Shown one piece after another: positions 22,050-33,959 of a stretch of 64,000 bases of DNA. The notes beneath the pieces are model-generated. The model was not told the origin of the DNA. It saw only the letters and a list, made by a program, of their open reading frames with translations, and ran no database searches. This DNA comes from Lunularia cruciata (Eukaryota; Streptophyta; Marchantiopsida; Lunulariales; Lunulariaceae): contig OX419756.1 in NCBI GenBank assembly GCA_948567375.1, positions 36,682,552-36,746,551 on the forward strand. Direction: 5' to 3'. Numbering within the stretch: position 1 is the stretch's first letter; each line of letters starts with the position of its first letter. The position numbers were made by a program, and so were the translations under genes.

Positions 22050-23390
22050 CCTCATCACCATAGAAACTTCAAACTCTTGGATGGCCATTTGTGCATTCTA
22101 GAGATGAGAAAGAGGCTCCCAAGTGGCATCATGAAAGGGGTACCCTTTCTAAAGGACTTTCTACTCCGTATGTTGTTGGCGGCCATGTTGAATAAAGGGA
22201 CGTGCAAGAATATGATCAAGTTCATACTTGTCATGATCATTGATAGAGATAGGAGGAGGAGGGGGTTGGACACAAGAGGAAAAGGAAGATGGATTAGAAA
22301 AAAAAGGTTTCAACTTGGAAACATGAAAGATAGGGTGGATTTGTATATGACAAGGCAAGGCAAGTCATAAGCAACTAGAGAAATGACTTGGGTGATATCA
22401 AATAGACCTATCCAATTAGGGGCAAGTTTACAAACTTGGGTATTGAGTGAAAGGAGTAGTTTACTAAAAGAAAGCATGACCTTATCATCGAGTTGAAAGG
22501 TGAGATCACAACAATGTTGGTCCACATATTCTTTTTGACAATTTTGAGCAACAAGGAAATGAGATTTGGCTTGTAGTAAGGATTGGGATATTATGGTCAA
22601 CAAGGTAGAAGTATGAGGGACATGAGATTGAGGAGGAGCAAGAAGGGAATTTGGAACAAGTGGATCTTGGCCAAAATTAAGGAAGAAGAGAGAGAATTTG
22701 CTACTTGTCCATTTGGAATTATTGTAGAAAAACTCAACAATTACAAGACATTCATCCCAATTGGTATGGTGAACATTGACAAAAGCATGAATCATATCTT
22801 CCAAGGTGCAATTTTCACATTCAATTTGTCCATTAGTTTGAATACAATAGGCCGTGGACAAAGCAAGCTTGGTGCCAAGTATTAGGAAGAGTGTTTGCTT
22901 TTTTTTTTTTGGTGAATCAAGGATCATAATTAGAGCTGAGTACACAAGGCATTCCATGATGCTTGAAGACATTATTAAAGTAGATCCGGGCCAATGTTGG
23001 AGCATCCAATATATCAAAGGTTGGTGCCAAATGGATTTGCTTACTCAACTTATCCACAAACACCACAATTGTTGTGTGACCTTACTTTGTCTTGGGCATG
23101 GAGGTGATGATATCTAAGCTCATGTGTTCCTATTTGAGTAGATGGAATTAGAAGTGGTTGAAGGAGTCCACTTGGTTTTTGGTTGCTAGCCTTGTTGTGT
23201 TAGCAACTCTCACAAGATTGAACAAATTCTTGAACATCTCATGCCATGTTGAGCTATCACCATTGGCATTATAGGGTACCCAAGGTCTTGTCCACACCCA
23301 TGTGACCAGCAATTGGTAAGTCACGGACTTCTTGAAGGTGCACAAGTCGTAGATCTCCTTTGGTTGGAACATAGATCCAATTCTCACAAA
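22050..23390 (-). pseudogene. Integrase and chromodomain of G3 (broken)
   Basis: The chromodomain remnant lies at about 22250-22080. The integrase C-terminal region and core are in the 235-codon frame 23017-22310, which contains IQTNGQIECENCTLEDM with the catalytic Glu, and PNWIGLFDITQV at the GPF-like position. A run of T on the plus strand near 22899-22910 coincides with a frame change (SPKKKKQ). The zinc-binding N-terminus lies in 23387-23148. The arrangement is that of a plant chromovirus, in which the chromodomain would direct integration toward modified chromatin. Confidence 0.8.
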
Positions 23391-23394
23391 ATAG

Positions 23395-24850
23395 AAGGAT
23401 GTCTATGAAGGAGAAGGTGTTTTATTCCTTGTCATGTGCTACAAGATGACCTTGTATCATCTTAAGAAGGGGTCTTGTAGTAAAGTTGTCCTAAACTCAT
23501 TTTTGCATTTTGAGTTGACTAACACTATCTAATTGATGCTATGATGAGAGAAAGAGACTTCAAATCAGATTGTTGTGATAATGTATTGGAAATAACATAG
23601 AATCAGGTTTTTATTCAAGTTTAAGGTCAAACAATTATAGTTGTTGCTCCCATTGATGATGTCTACTCTTCATGTGCTCCACATGTAATGTTTGCAACAA
23701 GGGTTTATGATTGGTTTGCATGATCACTTGTTTCCCCAAGAGATAATTCCTCTATACCTTATTGGTATAAACCATTGCAAATTGTTTTTGATCTCAAGTA
23801 GAGTAATTTCTTTCTATGGTGTTTATTTGGTGAGACACAAAGGCAATGGGATTTAACTCATTTGGAAATTCCCATTGCAGCACACCCCAATGGCAAAGTT
23901 AGAAACATCAAAATCAACCACACAAGGCAATTGAGGATCACATGGTTGAAGAAGAGGTCTTGAAAGCACCATATGTTTCAGCTTTTGGAATGCTTCTTTG
24001 TGCTTGGTGGTCCACTAAAAGCTTGAGGTCTTACCTAAGAGTTTGGTCAATGGTGAGACCACATGAGCATAATAATGGATAAATTATTGGTAAAAACTTG
24101 CCAATTCATTAAATGCACATACTTTTATAGCATCCTTTGGAGTATGCCTATTTGTAATGGCATTGATTTTCTCCTCTTCCATCTTGATCCCCTTTGATGA
24201 GATCTTATGATCCAAGAAGGTAACTTCCTTCTACCAAAAGGTACACTTTGATTTCTTGTAGTGAAACTTCCATTGATATAGTTGTCTTAGGACTTCTTGC
24301 ACTCAATTGATGTGTTTTGCCTTTGTCTTGTTATAAATTATAATATCATCTAAGACCACCACCATGTACCAGTCCAATAGCCCATCTGATATCTGATCCA
24401 TGAAGACAATTGGAGCATTGGTGAGCCTGAAAGGTAGAACTCTCCATTCAAAATACCCATACCTTGTGCAAAAGGTAATCTTTTGCACATCTTCTCTATC
24501 AATAAGAATCTGCCAATAGCAGCTTGGGAGATCCAACTTGGAGACATATTATGCTCCATTCACTTTATCAAACATGTCATCAATTCAAGGCAAAGGATAT
24601 GCCTTCTTCATTGTTTTTTTTATTGAGGTCACAATAATCAATACAGAAGTAAAGTCTTCCATCCTTCTTTGGAACCAATAGTACTAGTGCTCCCCAAGGA
24701 GATGTACTATGCCATTTGAAATCCTTCTCCAATAAGTCCATCAGTTTTTTTTGAAGCTCATATAACTCCTTTGGTGAGAGCCAATAGATTGGTCTACTCA
24801 CTAGAGTACTTCTTGGCAATAACTCAATCCTGAAGAACATACCACAATTA
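23395..24850 (-). pseudogene. Reverse transcriptase-RNase H of G3 (broken)
   Basis: RT fingers (24840-24580, RPIYWLSPKELYELQ and LVPKKDGRLYFCIDY) and palm (24536-24303, PFRLTNAP and VVVLDDIIIYN, so the active site has LDD in place of FLDD) are clear. Connection and RNase H remains reach to about 23400. A variant 24559-24350 frame is a shadow of the palm. Multiple frameshifts rule out function. Confidence 0.8.
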
Positions 24851-25129
24851 GTGTGTAATCATTTTGGTAGATCATTTGGAAACAAATATGCAAACTCTTG
24901 AACTTTTTGATCAACCATTACTGATGAGGCTTTGGGCACTCATCAGATTCTCCATGCATAATCAACTTGAATCACATCGTGAAAATAGTCTTATTTTCCT
25001 CCAAAGCTTGCTCTATGGTTACTTTATTGACAAACTTCTCATCTTGGGATTGATTATTCTTAAGCATCTTACATAAGTTGCCAAACAACCTAATAAAACA
25101 TTCTTACCTTAGTGTTGTATTGGAATTTA

Positions 25130-25435
25130 TCATTGGGTCCAATCAAATTGAACCTTATGATGTTCAAGCCAAGGCAAACTTAGAATGACATCATAGTGTA
25201 AAGGTGCCACTACAAACCTCATACACTCCAAATACTCCTTTCTAATCTTGAATGTAATAGGATGTGAAGTATGGAATGTAGAACCCTTTCTACCATCCGC
25301 CATTATTAATCTATTCATAATTATTGAATTCATAGAAATACTTAATTCCTTTGCTAATTGCATGGACATGCAATTCTCTAAAATTTTAGAATCAACCAAA
25401 ATCCTACAACAATGATAATATATCATACCTTGCAA
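25130..25435 (-). pseudogene. Protease segment of G3
   Basis: 101 codons with RILVDSKILENCMSM at the active-site position (DS retained, Gly replaced by Lys), MADGRKGSTFHTSHPITFKI, and the C-terminal DVILSLPWLEHHKVQFDW. It matches the protease block in the other G copies. The 60-bp linker array that follows in G0 and G2 is reduced here to about one unit (near 25000-25045). Confidence 0.75.
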
Positions 25436-25489
25436 ACTTGCATAGGTTTAGCCTTCAATCCCATTGGAATTAATCAAGTTCCTAGTAAG

Positions 25490-26660
25490 TGGTTCAAGTT
25501 CTCCTACTAGGTTTCCTCATTTCCTTGATCATCACATTCCATGAACTCCATTTGGAAAATTTGTTGAGGTCATCCATTCTTGAGCAAATATTTAGGAATG
25601 TGATGCCCAATTTGGCAACAATAAAACCAACCACCATTTTATTACAATCTTTTCCTAATTGTAGATCCAAGTGGTTTCCATTGAATGGCATCAATCTCTA
25701 TTGGTGCTGGCTCCTCCACCCATGTGTAATGTGTATGCAAGGTCAAGACCATGTTATTGCAACCAAGGAATCAAGGCATTTAGCCAACTACATGGCTTCC
25801 TCCAAGTGTTTGGCCTCTTGTATAGTCACTTCTAATTTGGTGCATGACTTCAAGCCCTTCACAAATTATCTAAGCTTCACCTTCTAATATATCTAGAATT
25901 TGCATTATGGTTTTATGGAATTGAGCAATGTAGCTTCTTATAAACCCAATCTACTTCAATTCTGCCAACCTATCTCATATGGCTCATGTTGCATTTATTG
26001 CTTAGAATCACCCAATTATTGTAATCTTGAATTCTTCTTATGTCAAGATTTGCATAAAAAATTTCAATTCAACTTGCTCTACTCAGAATTACCACCATAG
26101 TTTTGCCACTCTGTCCAATTGGCTTGTAGCCAAGAGAATCTACCTCCATTCATCTTGAAGATTTATAGATTTCAAATAACATTCACAATCAAATTGTAAA
26201 TTCTCCATTACATCCAAGAGGTTCTTGCCTTCAAATATCTTGGATTTTGGAAATCAAATTTTCTCTGCTCTTTCTTGAAATGATGCTCTCACTACATGCT
26301 CTTGTCATTGATGATCTTGTTCTTCCAACAATTTAGTAAGGTGCTTGATTTGTTGCTACATGGCAATGATAACTTTTGGGCATTGCCGCCATGGCTACTA
26401 TTTTATCAAAATACTTATAATTTATCTAAGTTAACAAGTAGATGCAACAAGTCCACCGCTCTCCATAAGTTACAACCAAAAGCACCAAGGGTTCATCAGA
26501 GAAGATGATTGCATTCAAAAAATTCTGCCCAAAGCATGAGATGATGAATTGCATGAAATGATGAATTGCATGAAATGATGCTTGGATAGTACATGGACAT
26601 AAAATTCCCAATGGTTTGGCAAAATAGATTTGGTGGTCCATAAATTCCATCCATCCCATT
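25490..26660 (-). pseudogene. Decayed gag of G3
   Basis: The knuckle region near 25600-25650 and capsid-like blocks up to about 26640 align with G1 and G2 gag, but with stops in every frame. Its start lies next to the primer site at 26664. Confidence 0.65.
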
Positions 26661-26676
26661 TTTGCTTTGATACCAA

Positions 26677-27155
26677 TGTGAAAGACCAAGGAGAGAGAAA
26701 TAGGAGAATGGAAGATCAAGTGAAAGATCACAATAGGACTCTAGAATGAAGGAATCTCCAAATGCATAACATGGGCTATGGTATTTATAGGGAAGCATAC
26801 AAGGCTCTTGAGAAATTTCTCAAAAATATTCCTAAAAGCCACTTTCTTAGAGTGCAAGCCAAGCTAACCAAGACGTTTCTTTCTAGAAGTCACTCACTTG
26901 GCATGCAAGCTAAGCTAGTTAGGAATTTTCCCAAGAAGCTTCCTTCTAGAAGCTACTTACTTGGTATGTAAGCTAAGCTAGCCAAGAAGCTTCCTCCTAG
27001 AAGTCACCACTTGGTACGCTCATTACCCAATACTTAGAAGGTACCAAGTAGCTTCCTAGGTGCTTCAAAAATATTTTTGTAATTCTTAGGCTAATTTGGC
27101 CTATTTACTACTTCATTAGTTCCAACTAATTTTTTGGTAAACTCTATATTGTTAT
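26677..27155 (-). repeat. 5' LTR of G3
   Basis: On the minus strand it starts near TATAACAATATAG and ends TTTCACA. It has a TATAAATA box near 26780 and GAAGCTTC-type motifs upstream. It is joined head-to-head at 27155/27156 with the end of a plus-strand G LTR. Confidence 0.75.
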
Positions 27156-27523
27156 ACCCAATGTGATCTTCCATTCTCCTATTTCATTCCTCGGTCTTTT
27201 ACATTGGTATTAAAGTAAGAATGGTATGGATGGAATTTATGGACCACCAAAGCCATTTCCTCTAAACCATTGGGATTTTTGTGTCCATGTACTACTCAAG
27301 CATCATTTCACATAGTTCATCATCTCATACTTTGGGCAGAATTTTCTAAATGCAATCACCTTGTTTGATGAACCCTTGATACTTCCAATTATAACTTACA
27401 AAAAATGGTGGACATGTTATACTTGTGTGTTAACTTAGATAAATACAGATTCTTTGATAGGGTAGTAGCCATGGCGGCAATGCTTAAAGTTATCATTGCT
27501 ATCCAACAACAAATAGAGCACCC

Positions 27524-28268
27524 TCCTATAATACCAATAGCTAAACACACAATCTAGGAGTGAAATTTGGTTTGGTAACATCTGGAAGGATGTTATACAT
27601 GATGGACTAAATAGATCAAATAGAGATATCACCAAAAGAGTACTTCTACTAATAGGGTAGAAACCAAAATAGACTTGAAAACTTTAGAGCCAATAGCTAG
27701 ACATATGATCTAAAGGTGAAATTGTTTGGTAACATCTAGAAGGATGTTACACATGATGAAATAAATAGATCAGAAAGAGGTATCACCAAAAGGGTACTTC
27801 TACTAATAAAGCAAAAACTAAAATATGCTTGAAATCTTTAGAGGTAATTTTGAGGGCCTAAACGGATGAATTAGGCCTAAAAATGTACACATTCTCCCTC
27901 CATGAAAGAAAAGGCTAGCCTTCCCCTCCTTCCTTTTTTGTCTCATCAAGAGCTTTCTAATGGTACCTCATCCATGCAATTTTGAGATTCCTATAAGAAG
28001 ATTCCCTAATAATTCCCTTTGATCAACACTGATTTGACCACCAGATAGGACCAGATCTGACATGTCACCCATACATGCATCTAATCTTATCATGGAGATC
28101 AATGACATGCCACCAATCCATATATCTGATCCAAGGGTTATGCTTCCATTGAGTGTCTCTACTTTGTTATATAATAGAGTCAAGGTGCTCCTTTGGGGCA
28201 TCAAAGTTTGAGTGTGAAGTTGTGCTTTCACTTTTGTGTATCTCTCTATCCTGAAAACATTAAACTTA
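27524..28268. mobile_element. Solo LTR S2 (inverted relative to S1)
   Basis: It aligns, in reverse orientation, with the whole of S1 (57355-58092). It starts TATAATACC and ends CATTAA, decayed versions of the S1 ends. It contains the paired motif GGTAACATCT...GGATGTTA twice. It interrupts G4 gag. Flanking CCTCC and CTTAC may be a decayed 5-bp duplication. Confidence 0.7.
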
Positions 28269-28740
28269 CTCAATTGTTGGAAGAAATAAACCATCAATAA
28301 CAAGAATATGAAGAGAGAGCACCATTTTGAGAAGGGGAAGAGTAGATCCAATTTCCAAAGCCCAAGGCATTTGAAGGCAAGAACCTCTTAGGCATAGTGG
28401 AAAATTTTACGTTTGATTGTGAATATTATTTTGAAGCTACAAATCTTCAAGATGAACGGAGATAGATTTTCTTAGCTTCAAGCCAATTGGATGTAGTGGC
28501 AAAACTATAGTGGCGATTCCAAGTGGAGTAAGCTGAATGGTAGTTTGTTGTGCCAATCTTGACAAGAGAAGAATTCAAGAGTGCAATAATTGGGAAATTC
28601 CAAGCTATAAATGATGTATGAGACACATAAGGTAGATTGGTAAGATTGAAGCAAATTGGTTTTGTGAGAAACTACATCACTCAATTCCATAACTCCATAA
28701 TGCAAATTCCAAATATACTAGAAGGTGAAGCTCAAGATTG

Positions 28741-29248
28741 ATTTATGAAGAGCTTGAAGTCACACACCAATTGGAGATGACCATGTGGGAGCGCAAACAC
28801 TTAGAGGAAGCCATGGAGTTGGTTGAGCGCTTTGATTCCTTGGTTGTATCAACTTGGTTTTAACCTTGATCTTCACAAAACCTACTAACACACTACACAT
28901 GGATGGAGGAGCTAGCATCAATGGAGATTGATGATGTTCAATGGAGACCACTTAGCACTACAAATAAAGAAGGATTGTGAAAAAATGGTGGTTGATTTAT
29001 GAAGAGCTTGAAGTCACACACCAATTGGAAATGACCATGTGGGAGCCCAAACATGTGGAGGAAGCCATGTAGTTGGTTGAGCGCTTTGATTCCTTGGTTC
29101 TAACAACTTGGTCTCAACCTTGATCTTCACAAAACCTGCCAACACACTACACATGGGTGGAGGAGCTTGCATCAATAGAGACTGATGATGTCCAATGGAG
29201 ACCACCTAACACTACAAATAGAGAAAGATTGTGAAAAAATGGTGGTTG
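28741..29248 (+). repeat. 254-bp tandem duplication in G4 gag
   Basis: ATTTATGAAGAGCTTGAAGT begins at 28741 and again at 28995, and the two copies differ by only a few bases. Both contain the segment translated as TMWER/PKHxEEAM. Confidence 0.85.
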
Positions 29249-29389
29249 CTTTTATTGTTGCCAAATTGGACATCGTATTGTTGCATGTCCACTCAAGAAT
29301 GGATGATATTTAAACATTGCCCAAATGGAGTTTGTGAAGTGTGATTACAAAGGAAACAAAGAATCCCAATAAGAATGTTTGAGCCACCT

Positions 29390-29830
29390 ATTAGGAACTT
29401 GATTAGTTCCAAGGGGATTGAAGGTTTGACCTATGCAAGTTTACTTCACTTGAAAGGTATGATATCTGATTGTGGTTGTTGAATTTTTTTTCATTTTGGA
29501 AATTCAAAGAATTGCATGTCCATACATTTAACAATATAATTAAATATTCCTATCAGGCCAATAATTGGAAGTAGGTTGATGATAGAAAATGGTAGAAATC
29601 TGCATTTTGTATCTCATATTATATTATATTCAAGATTGGGAAGGAGTATTTAGAGTGTATGAGGTTTGTAATGACACCTCTATATTATTATGTCATTCTA
29701 GGTTAGCCTTGGTTTGAATGTTATAAGGTTGAATTTGATTAGACTTGAAAAAATATTCAAGTACAACACCAAGATAAGAATTACTAATTAGGTTTTCACC
29801 TTTGAATAAGAAAACTAAAAATAGTCAGTC
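29390..29830 (+). pseudogene. Protease remnant, G4
   Basis: Recognisable by alignment to G1. The GLTYASLLHLKG block, the active-site region near 29480-29520 (decayed) and YKVEFD near 29720 can be followed through several stops. No function is possible. Confidence 0.6.
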
Positions 29831-29939
29831 CTAAGATGAGAAGTTCATTAATAAAGCAACCATAGAGTAAACTTTGGAAGAATATTCCTATTTTTGTAGT
29901 GTGGATCAAGTCAATTGTGCATGGAGAATCCGATGGGAT

Positions 29940-31066
29940 CCAGGAGCATTATCAAGCAATGGTTGATTGAATACTTCAAGAGTTTATAGGTGTGTTTTTG
30001 GATGATCTGCCAAAGGGATTACCCTCTACGATTGAGTTATTACCAAGAAGTACTCCAATGAATAGATCAATCTATTGGCTCTCATCAAAGAAGTTGGAAG
30101 AGCTTTGAACAACACTAAAACTTTTTCTAGAGAAGGAGTTCATATGACATAGTTCATCTCTTTGGGATGCCCTGGTCCTATTTGTCTCAAAGAACAATGG
30201 AAGACTTTGCTTCTGTATTGCTTCTTTGGCTTTAATAAAAATAATTAGTGAAGAATGCATATCACTTGCCTTGAATTGATTACTTGCTAGATCAATTGAG
30301 TAGAGCATGATATGTCTCCAAGTTGGATCTTCAAAGTGGTTATTGGTAGATTCCTATTGATAGAGAAGATGTACAAAAGATTACCTTTTGCACAAGGTAT
30401 GGGCATTTTGAATGGAGAGTTTTACCTTTCAGGCTCACTAATGCTCCAAAAGTCTTTATGGATTAGATGCATCAGTTGTTAGATGGGCTATTGGATTGGT
30501 ACATGGTGGTGTTCTTAGATGATATTTTATTCTATAGTAAGATAGAGGTAAAACACAAGAATCACATGCTAAGATGACTACATGAACGGAAGTTTTATTA
30601 CAAGAAGTCAAAGTGTACCTTTTGGCAGAAGGAAGTTACCTTCTTGGGTCATAAGGTCTCATCAGAGGAGATCAAAATGGAAGAGGAGAAAATCAAAGCT
30701 ATTTATTGATTGTGGCATCTTGTGGCATCCTACTCCAAAGGATGCTGCAAAAGTGTAGGCATTTAATGGATTGGAAAGGTTTTATTGATAAATCATCCAT
30801 TATTATGCTCATGTTGCAACACCATTGACCAATCTTTTGGAAGACCTCAAGTTTTTAGTGGACCATCAAGCACAAAGAAGCATTCCAAAAGCTAAAAAAA
30901 TGGTCTTTTCAAGATCCGTTCTTCAACCATATGATCCTCAACTATCTTGTGTGGCTGATTTTGATTCTTCTAACTTTGCCATCGGAGTTGTGTTGCAAAA
31001 GGAATTCCAAATATAATACATCTCATTGCCTTTGTATCTTACCAACTAAACACCATAGAAAGGAAT
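29940..31066 (+). pseudogene. RT and start of RNase H, G4 (broken)
   Basis: RT fingers (about 30000-30230), palm with [12 protein letters not shown] (about 30505-30540) and the connection to RNase H (30825-31016, containing QPYDPQLSCVADFDSSNFAIGVVLQKEF) are clear. There are frameshifts between the blocks. The active-site FLDD remains. The element is cut at about 31066 inside RNase H. Confidence 0.75.
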
Positions 31067-32059
31067 CTTTGCTCCAATTTCTCAATCCAAGTAGCAATGG
31101 ATGTATCAAAAGTAAGGGTAGGTAATGCATCCCTACCAATTATGGATCATATGCCTCTATCTTGTCATCCATGACTTAGAGCTCTTCTATCACTTGCTAT
31201 AGCAACCCTACCACTTTGTAACTCTGGGTGAAGATCAAAGCATGGGTCACCAGTGTGACAAAATCTATGGTCACACTATCTTTATGTTGGCTATGATACA
31301 CCAGAAGTATCATGTCTGCTACCCTAAGTGCATTCTCTCTTGTGGTGAGGTCCACCACAAGTTCAACAAGCAACACCACCATTCAATGCTACAATTGACC
31401 TAAAAATGAAGGTGAGGGCTACACTATGCCCTCCACTTGCTTCATAGGATTAGGGCTGTCCACTCCATCCTTGGAAGCCAACATGGCATGATGAACTCAA
31501 TTGCACTCTAGAAGAAGTAACAATTGTGGATTAGGTCTTCCTACCAAATCTAGATATCACCACTCTCTCCTCTACCAAGTTGAGCTCTATGTGCTAAGCC
31601 AAACTAAAGATCATTGCTAGAGTAGATGAAGTAGCTTGTAACAATGCAACATCATATACTCTATGTTGCAATTCCTTGTCCAAGATCCCATGAGTGAGTG
31701 CTAAGGCCTTAGTAACTCCATGAGTGAAATTGATCTACCATCTCATGCAAGTGTATGCCTTGTGTTGTCATACTTTTCCTTTCTCTCTCTAGGAACACAT
31801 TGGGTGCCTAGATGTGGAGTTTATGGATTAGAGGTTGTGCATACATTTGTCACTACTAGTCTGAGCACATGTGTTGCTTGATCACTAGAACCTTTCACTC
31901 TTGCTTCTAGTATTCCTTCTACCAAGTAGGGGAGTGATTGGCAACCTAACCTATCATCATAACTCACCCTCTTGGTCTACTGGTCATCATTTCCAACATT
32001 ACCAAGGAGAAAATACATAGCACTCCTAAAAGGAAATAACCTAAGCTCAATGCTTGCAC
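31067..32059 (-). mobile_element. M-family gag fragment (M4)
   Basis: Minus-strand sequence aligning with M1 at about 49190-50900. It includes the segment before the protease, the knuckle region (31382-31197), the Val/Glu-rich gag part and part of the 5' leader, with an internal gap near 31775. It is strongly diverged and broken by stops. It lies between G4 and a T LTR. Confidence 0.7.
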
Positions 32060-32750
32060 TATAACAACCATTTGTGCATGTGTGTAGTATTATGATATTT
32101 AGCTTGGTATTACAAATATTTGAGGGATATTATTTATAGAGAGATAAAGGATAGTTCTATATTAGTCATGATTAGCTAATTTAGTCATGACTAAAATAGA
32201 GGGAACCTTACTAAAGAGGAAGTGGAAAAGATGAGCACCACTATTTTGGATTCTAGTGTGTTGACTTGGTATTATTCCTAGGTGTTTGGCTTTGAGTAAA
32301 GAGTTGAGAACTCTTGGCTCACAAGCCTTTTTGTTTTGGAGTCTTCTATAGTCCAAGGACAGCCCATGTGAAGGAATCCTTGACTTAGTGGTTGGGTCAA
32401 GATAAGATCACATGCTTAGTGGAATATGCCCATGTGGATAGATATTCCTTTATACTTTTTGACTTTACTTGACTTTTAGCCTAAGTAACTTGAGTTACTC
32501 CAGTAATTAGTAACTTTGGTGCATAACTATTTCACAAGTATATAAACTAGGGGTGAGGAGGTACTCATCCTCCTTTCATTTGCAACTATCTTTCTCTCAT
32601 TGAGTTCTCTAGTGAGCAATGTCTTGAGTCTTGGAGTGTTAGCATTGGAGGAGTATGATGGAGTTGGGGTTCTTTGCCTTCTTAGTCCGTAGTGAGGTAC
32701 CATAATAGCCATTAGAGGTTCATCATGAGTGAGAGACAAGCCAGTTCACA
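32060..32750 (+). repeat. T-family LTR (T-b)
   Basis: It aligns over its whole length with 740-1427. It starts TATAACAACC (TG lost by transition) and ends CCAGTTCACA, with a TATATAAA box near 32538. It is probably a solo LTR, since T internal sequence is not visible on either side. I found no target duplication. Confidence 0.8.
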
Positions 32751-33534
32751 ACACACCAATCCAAGCCACTGGACGTACAAACAAGCACACAAGCATGAAG
32801 AAGATCCAACCACAAGAATTCAACAACTCTATGCTTTTGGCAAAAATCAGCTTTAGGGCCTCCTACCTTGTCCTCAAGTTGATTTCAATTGGTATTCCAA
32901 GTTTCTTTCAAGCTGTACTCCAACCTTCAAACCAATTTGTACTCAAAGTGGAATGATTTTATAACTTTTTGATGAGTAAAACTCTATGTAAACTCTATGT
33001 AGTCTCTATTGCAACTCATGTAATGATACATTTTTTTATTCTTTTGATTCAAATGATCTTGGACTCAATGAAATGCATGTAAGATAAGCTTTCCAATGGT
33101 ATAAAGCAAGCCATAATCTGATTAATATAGCTCCTTTGACAAGCTCTCAAACTTGGCCAATTTTTTATATTTTCCACCCTAATTGAGGTTTGCTCTTGAT
33201 TCTTGACAATTTTTCTCAAATTTCTATATCAAAGATACACATAATCCTCAAAATCAATCTATCAACCTAAAACCCTCAATATATATAAAAAGGAGAATTG
33301 ACATTAAATCATGATTGAAGACCAAAATGTTTTATTGAGCTTATGATAATATTTTCAATAGGACTTGTTGCATCAACTCTCACTCTCCATAGATCCAAAG
33401 CCAAATTTTTTTCTAGAATAGTTGGTTGTGCCCTTATCCAACCCCTTGTAGAGTTTGATAGCCTAATCCAACCCTAATCACTAGATATGAATCAATTATT
33501 GAGTTAGGCTTACTTGTGAGCTCTATATACTCAA
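32751..33534. other. Unassigned spacer
   Basis: No gene, LTR end or knuckle seen. It does not resemble the T leader at 54330. It contains T-rich tracts and ends where the G1 LTR starts. Confidence 0.5.
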
Positions 33535-33945
33535 TGTAACAATATGGAGTTTAACGACAAAGTTAGTAGGGCTAATGAAGTAACAAATAAGACAAATTAG
33601 CCTAGAATATTCTATAAGTATCTAGGAAGCATCTTGGGAAGCTTTCCGGCTAGCTTAGCTTGCACTTCAAGTCAATAGCTTCTAGAAGGTTTCAACTAGC
33701 TTAGCTTGCATGCCAAGTAAGCAACTTCTAGACGGAAACTTCTTGAGAAGCTTTCCAATTAACTTGGCTTGCACTCCAAGAAAGCGGCTCAAGGAAGCTT
33801 CTTGAGAAGCTTCTCAAGAGCCTTATATGATCCCTATAAATACAAGAGCTGAAGCTCATGCTAGGCATTCGGAGTTTCCCTCATTCCAATGTCCCAATGT
33901 GAGCTTCTATTCTCCTATTTCTCTACGTGGTCACATCCTTTTACA
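33535..33945 (+). repeat. 5' LTR of G1
   Basis: TGTAACAATATGG...CCTTTTACA, 411 bp. TATA box (CCTATAAATAC) near 33834, with GAAGCTTC-type heat-shock motifs at about 33600-33820 just upstream. Confidence 0.9.
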
Positions 33946-33946
33946 T

Positions 33947-33958
33947 TGGTATCAGAGC
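33947..33958 (+). other. Primer binding site of G1 (initiator-Met)
   Basis: TGGTATCAGAGC, an exact match to the 12-base complement of the plant initiator-tRNA-Met 3' end, one base after the LTR. Confidence 0.95.
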
Positions 33959-33959
33959 A

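Larger units (their letters stand above)
21576..27155 (-). mobile_element. G-family chromovirus with both LTRs, decayed (G3)
   Basis: Minus-strand element: 5' LTR (26677-27155), primer site (26664-26675), gag, protease, RT/RNase H, integrase, chromodomain and 3' LTR (21576-22022). Length is about 5.6 kb. No matching flank duplication is visible, because its right end is fused directly to another G LTR fragment in opposite orientation. Confidence 0.85.
27222..29330 (+). pseudogene. Decayed gag of G4 (split by S2, internally duplicated)
   Basis: The beginning (ATGGATGGAATTTATGGACC-like, 27222 onward) matches the gag start of G1. The sequence stops at about 27523 inside GAGCACC-CT and resumes after S2 at about 28269 with TTACTCAATTGTTGG, the same order as in G1. 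The region 28741-29248 consists of two 254-bp copies covering the end of gag up to just before the knuckle. The knuckle region follows at about 29250-29310 (FYCCQIGHRIVACPLKN-like). Stops are frequent. Confidence 0.75.
27156..31066 (+). mobile_element. G-family chromovirus, 5' part (G4)
   Basis: Plus-strand element starting with only the last 48 bp of its 5' LTR (to 27203), then a decayed primer site (27205-27216, TGGTATTAAAG), gag, protease, RT and part of RNase H. It is broken at about 31066, where M-family gag begins. Its gag is split by S2 (27524-28268) and contains a 254-bp tandem duplication. Confidence 0.8.

Noticed and set aside
32060-32750. Target duplication around the T-b LTR
   Set aside because: The flanks (TGCAC and ACACA) do not match.
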